Of a stretch of DNA of 64,000 nt, positions 63,513 through 64,000 are shown piece after piece. The notes beneath the pieces were generated by a model, which was not told where the DNA came from, searched no databases, and saw nothing but the letters and a program-made list of their open reading frames with translations. How positions within the stretch are numbered: position 1 is the first letter of the stretch; each line of letters begins with the position of its first letter. The DNA is taken from positions 372,001-436,000 of the forward strand of contig NZ_RBWU01000005.1 in assembly GCF_003634705.1 (NCBI RefSeq). Reading direction: 5' to 3'. Origin of the DNA: Actinomadura pelletieri DSM 43383 (lineage in GTDB: Bacteria > Actinomycetota > Actinomycetes > Streptosporangiales > Streptosporangiaceae). Both the position numbers and the translations under genes were made by a program.

Positions 63513-64000
63513 GCGGGTTCTCCGGCGCGGCCGAACGCGAGGATCGACGCGGTGAACCCGTGGACGTGGTTGCGTCCCGCCACGGGGCCGATCTCACCGG
63601 CGGCGAAGAAGCCGCCGATCCCGGCGGGCCCGAACGCGCGGTCGAGCACCTTCGCGTCATGGTCGGAGTCGGGGAACATGGCCTGGCCGCGCCCGTTGCA
63701 GGAGAACAGCAGCGCGCCCTCGACCGGGGCCATGTCGAACCGTTCGAGCAGCTCGGCCAGGTCCTTCTCGGCGGCCCCGGCGTCGCGGACCTGGAACCGG
63801 ACGGTGCGGCCGACGTCCACCACGTCGCCGATCGCGATGGCGCCGCTGTCGGTGTCGGCGCCGACGACGCCGCGGACGAGGAAGTCGCCGTGCTCGTGCT
63901 CGTCGGCGTACTCGTCCATGGCGACCCCGATCAGCAGGCCGCGGCCGGCGAGTTCCTGCTCGTCCTCCGGCAGTCCGAGGACGATCTGCTCCAGCTTCTC
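63509..64000 (-). CDS. FIST-domain signal protein, C-terminal part (5' end outside window)
   Basis: 163 residues visible; the frame runs out of the window, so the start is missing. The seen part matches the FIST C-terminal domain: GLLIGVAMDEY, FLVRGVVGADTDSGAIAIGDVVDVGRTVRFQVRD, ALLFSCNGRG, FGPAGIGGFFAAGEIGPVAGRNHVHGFTASILAF. FIST domains bind small ligands, probably amino acids, and are often paired with signalling modules. The stop overlaps the ROK start (TTGA). Partner domains cannot be judged. Confidence 0.85.
   Translation of the reverse strand, partial: EKLEQIVLGLPEDEQELAGRGLLIGVAMDEYADEHEHGDFLVRGVVGADTDSGAIAIGDVVDVGRTVRFQVRDAGAAEKDLAELLERFDMAPVEGALLFSCNGRGQAMFPDSDHDAKVLDRAFGPAGIGGFFAAGEIGPVAGRNHVHGFTASILAFGRAGEPA

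Overview
The window is a very GC-rich stretch of an actinobacterial chromosome. Codon use has strong third-position G/C bias, and GTG and TTG starts are common. A mycothiol S-conjugate amidase gene (mca) marks an actinomycete. Two blocks have a gene order I know from Mycobacterium: ychF / DUF6542 / ispH / xseA / xseB / DUF4245 / glpX / fumarase, and uppS / yyaL / mca / DUF4307 / greA. A large actinomycete-type secretion locus suggests Streptosporangiales/Thermomonosporaceae (Actinomadura-like). That placement is inference.

Layout. 1-2486: the 3' end of an operon with a Clp-like AAA+ ATPase end, a radical-SAM activase-like protein and a zinc-ribbon/FHA protein with a long Gln/Pro-rich linker. 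2680-6206: typA, then a 0.54 kb gap filled by two copies of a ~240 bp repeat, then mutT and a Mut7-C protein. 6315-18147: a minus-strand, tightly packed locus resembling a Gram-positive type IV secretion (Tcp/VirB) apparatus. It holds a hydrolase (VirB1-like), a VirB8-like protein, a TrbL/VirB6-like protein, a VirB4 ATPase, a TcpE-MinD fusion, a TcpD-like protein and a TcpC-like protein. No relaxase, coupling protein or integrase is seen. 18790-20646: an FAD monooxygenase and a TetR regulator.

20809-30568 is the conserved ychF-rmuC-DUF6542-ispH-xseAB-DUF4245-tetR-glpX block, with a second tandem repeat pair of the same apparent family before xseA. 30661-35000: DUF1707 protein, ABC-2 exporter, MocR-type regulator divergent from an EamA exporter. 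36055-40545: class I fumarase, Ser/Thr kinase, class II fumarase. 40568-48619: a membrane-anchored transglycosylase with a CRP-type palindrome upstream, PIN-PhoH, UppS, a hypothetical protein, an NlpC/P60 peptidase and YyaL. 48699-54113: flavin disulfide oxidoreductase, RNase Z, TPR protein, single-TM protein, Mca, DUF4307 and GreA.

54202-64000: an Lrp-type regulator divergent from hppD, two RDD membrane proteins, two secreted M1 metallopeptidases, ilvA, a ROK kinase and the end of a FIST protein.

Most genes are housekeeping. The accessory or less understood parts are the left-edge AAA/radical-SAM/FHA operon, the orphan type IV-like locus with its repeat-rich TcpE-MinD fusion, the dispersed tandem repeat family, and several 15-bp in-frame minisatellites at gene ends. 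Regulatory sites were found by eye as inverted repeats and none is tested.
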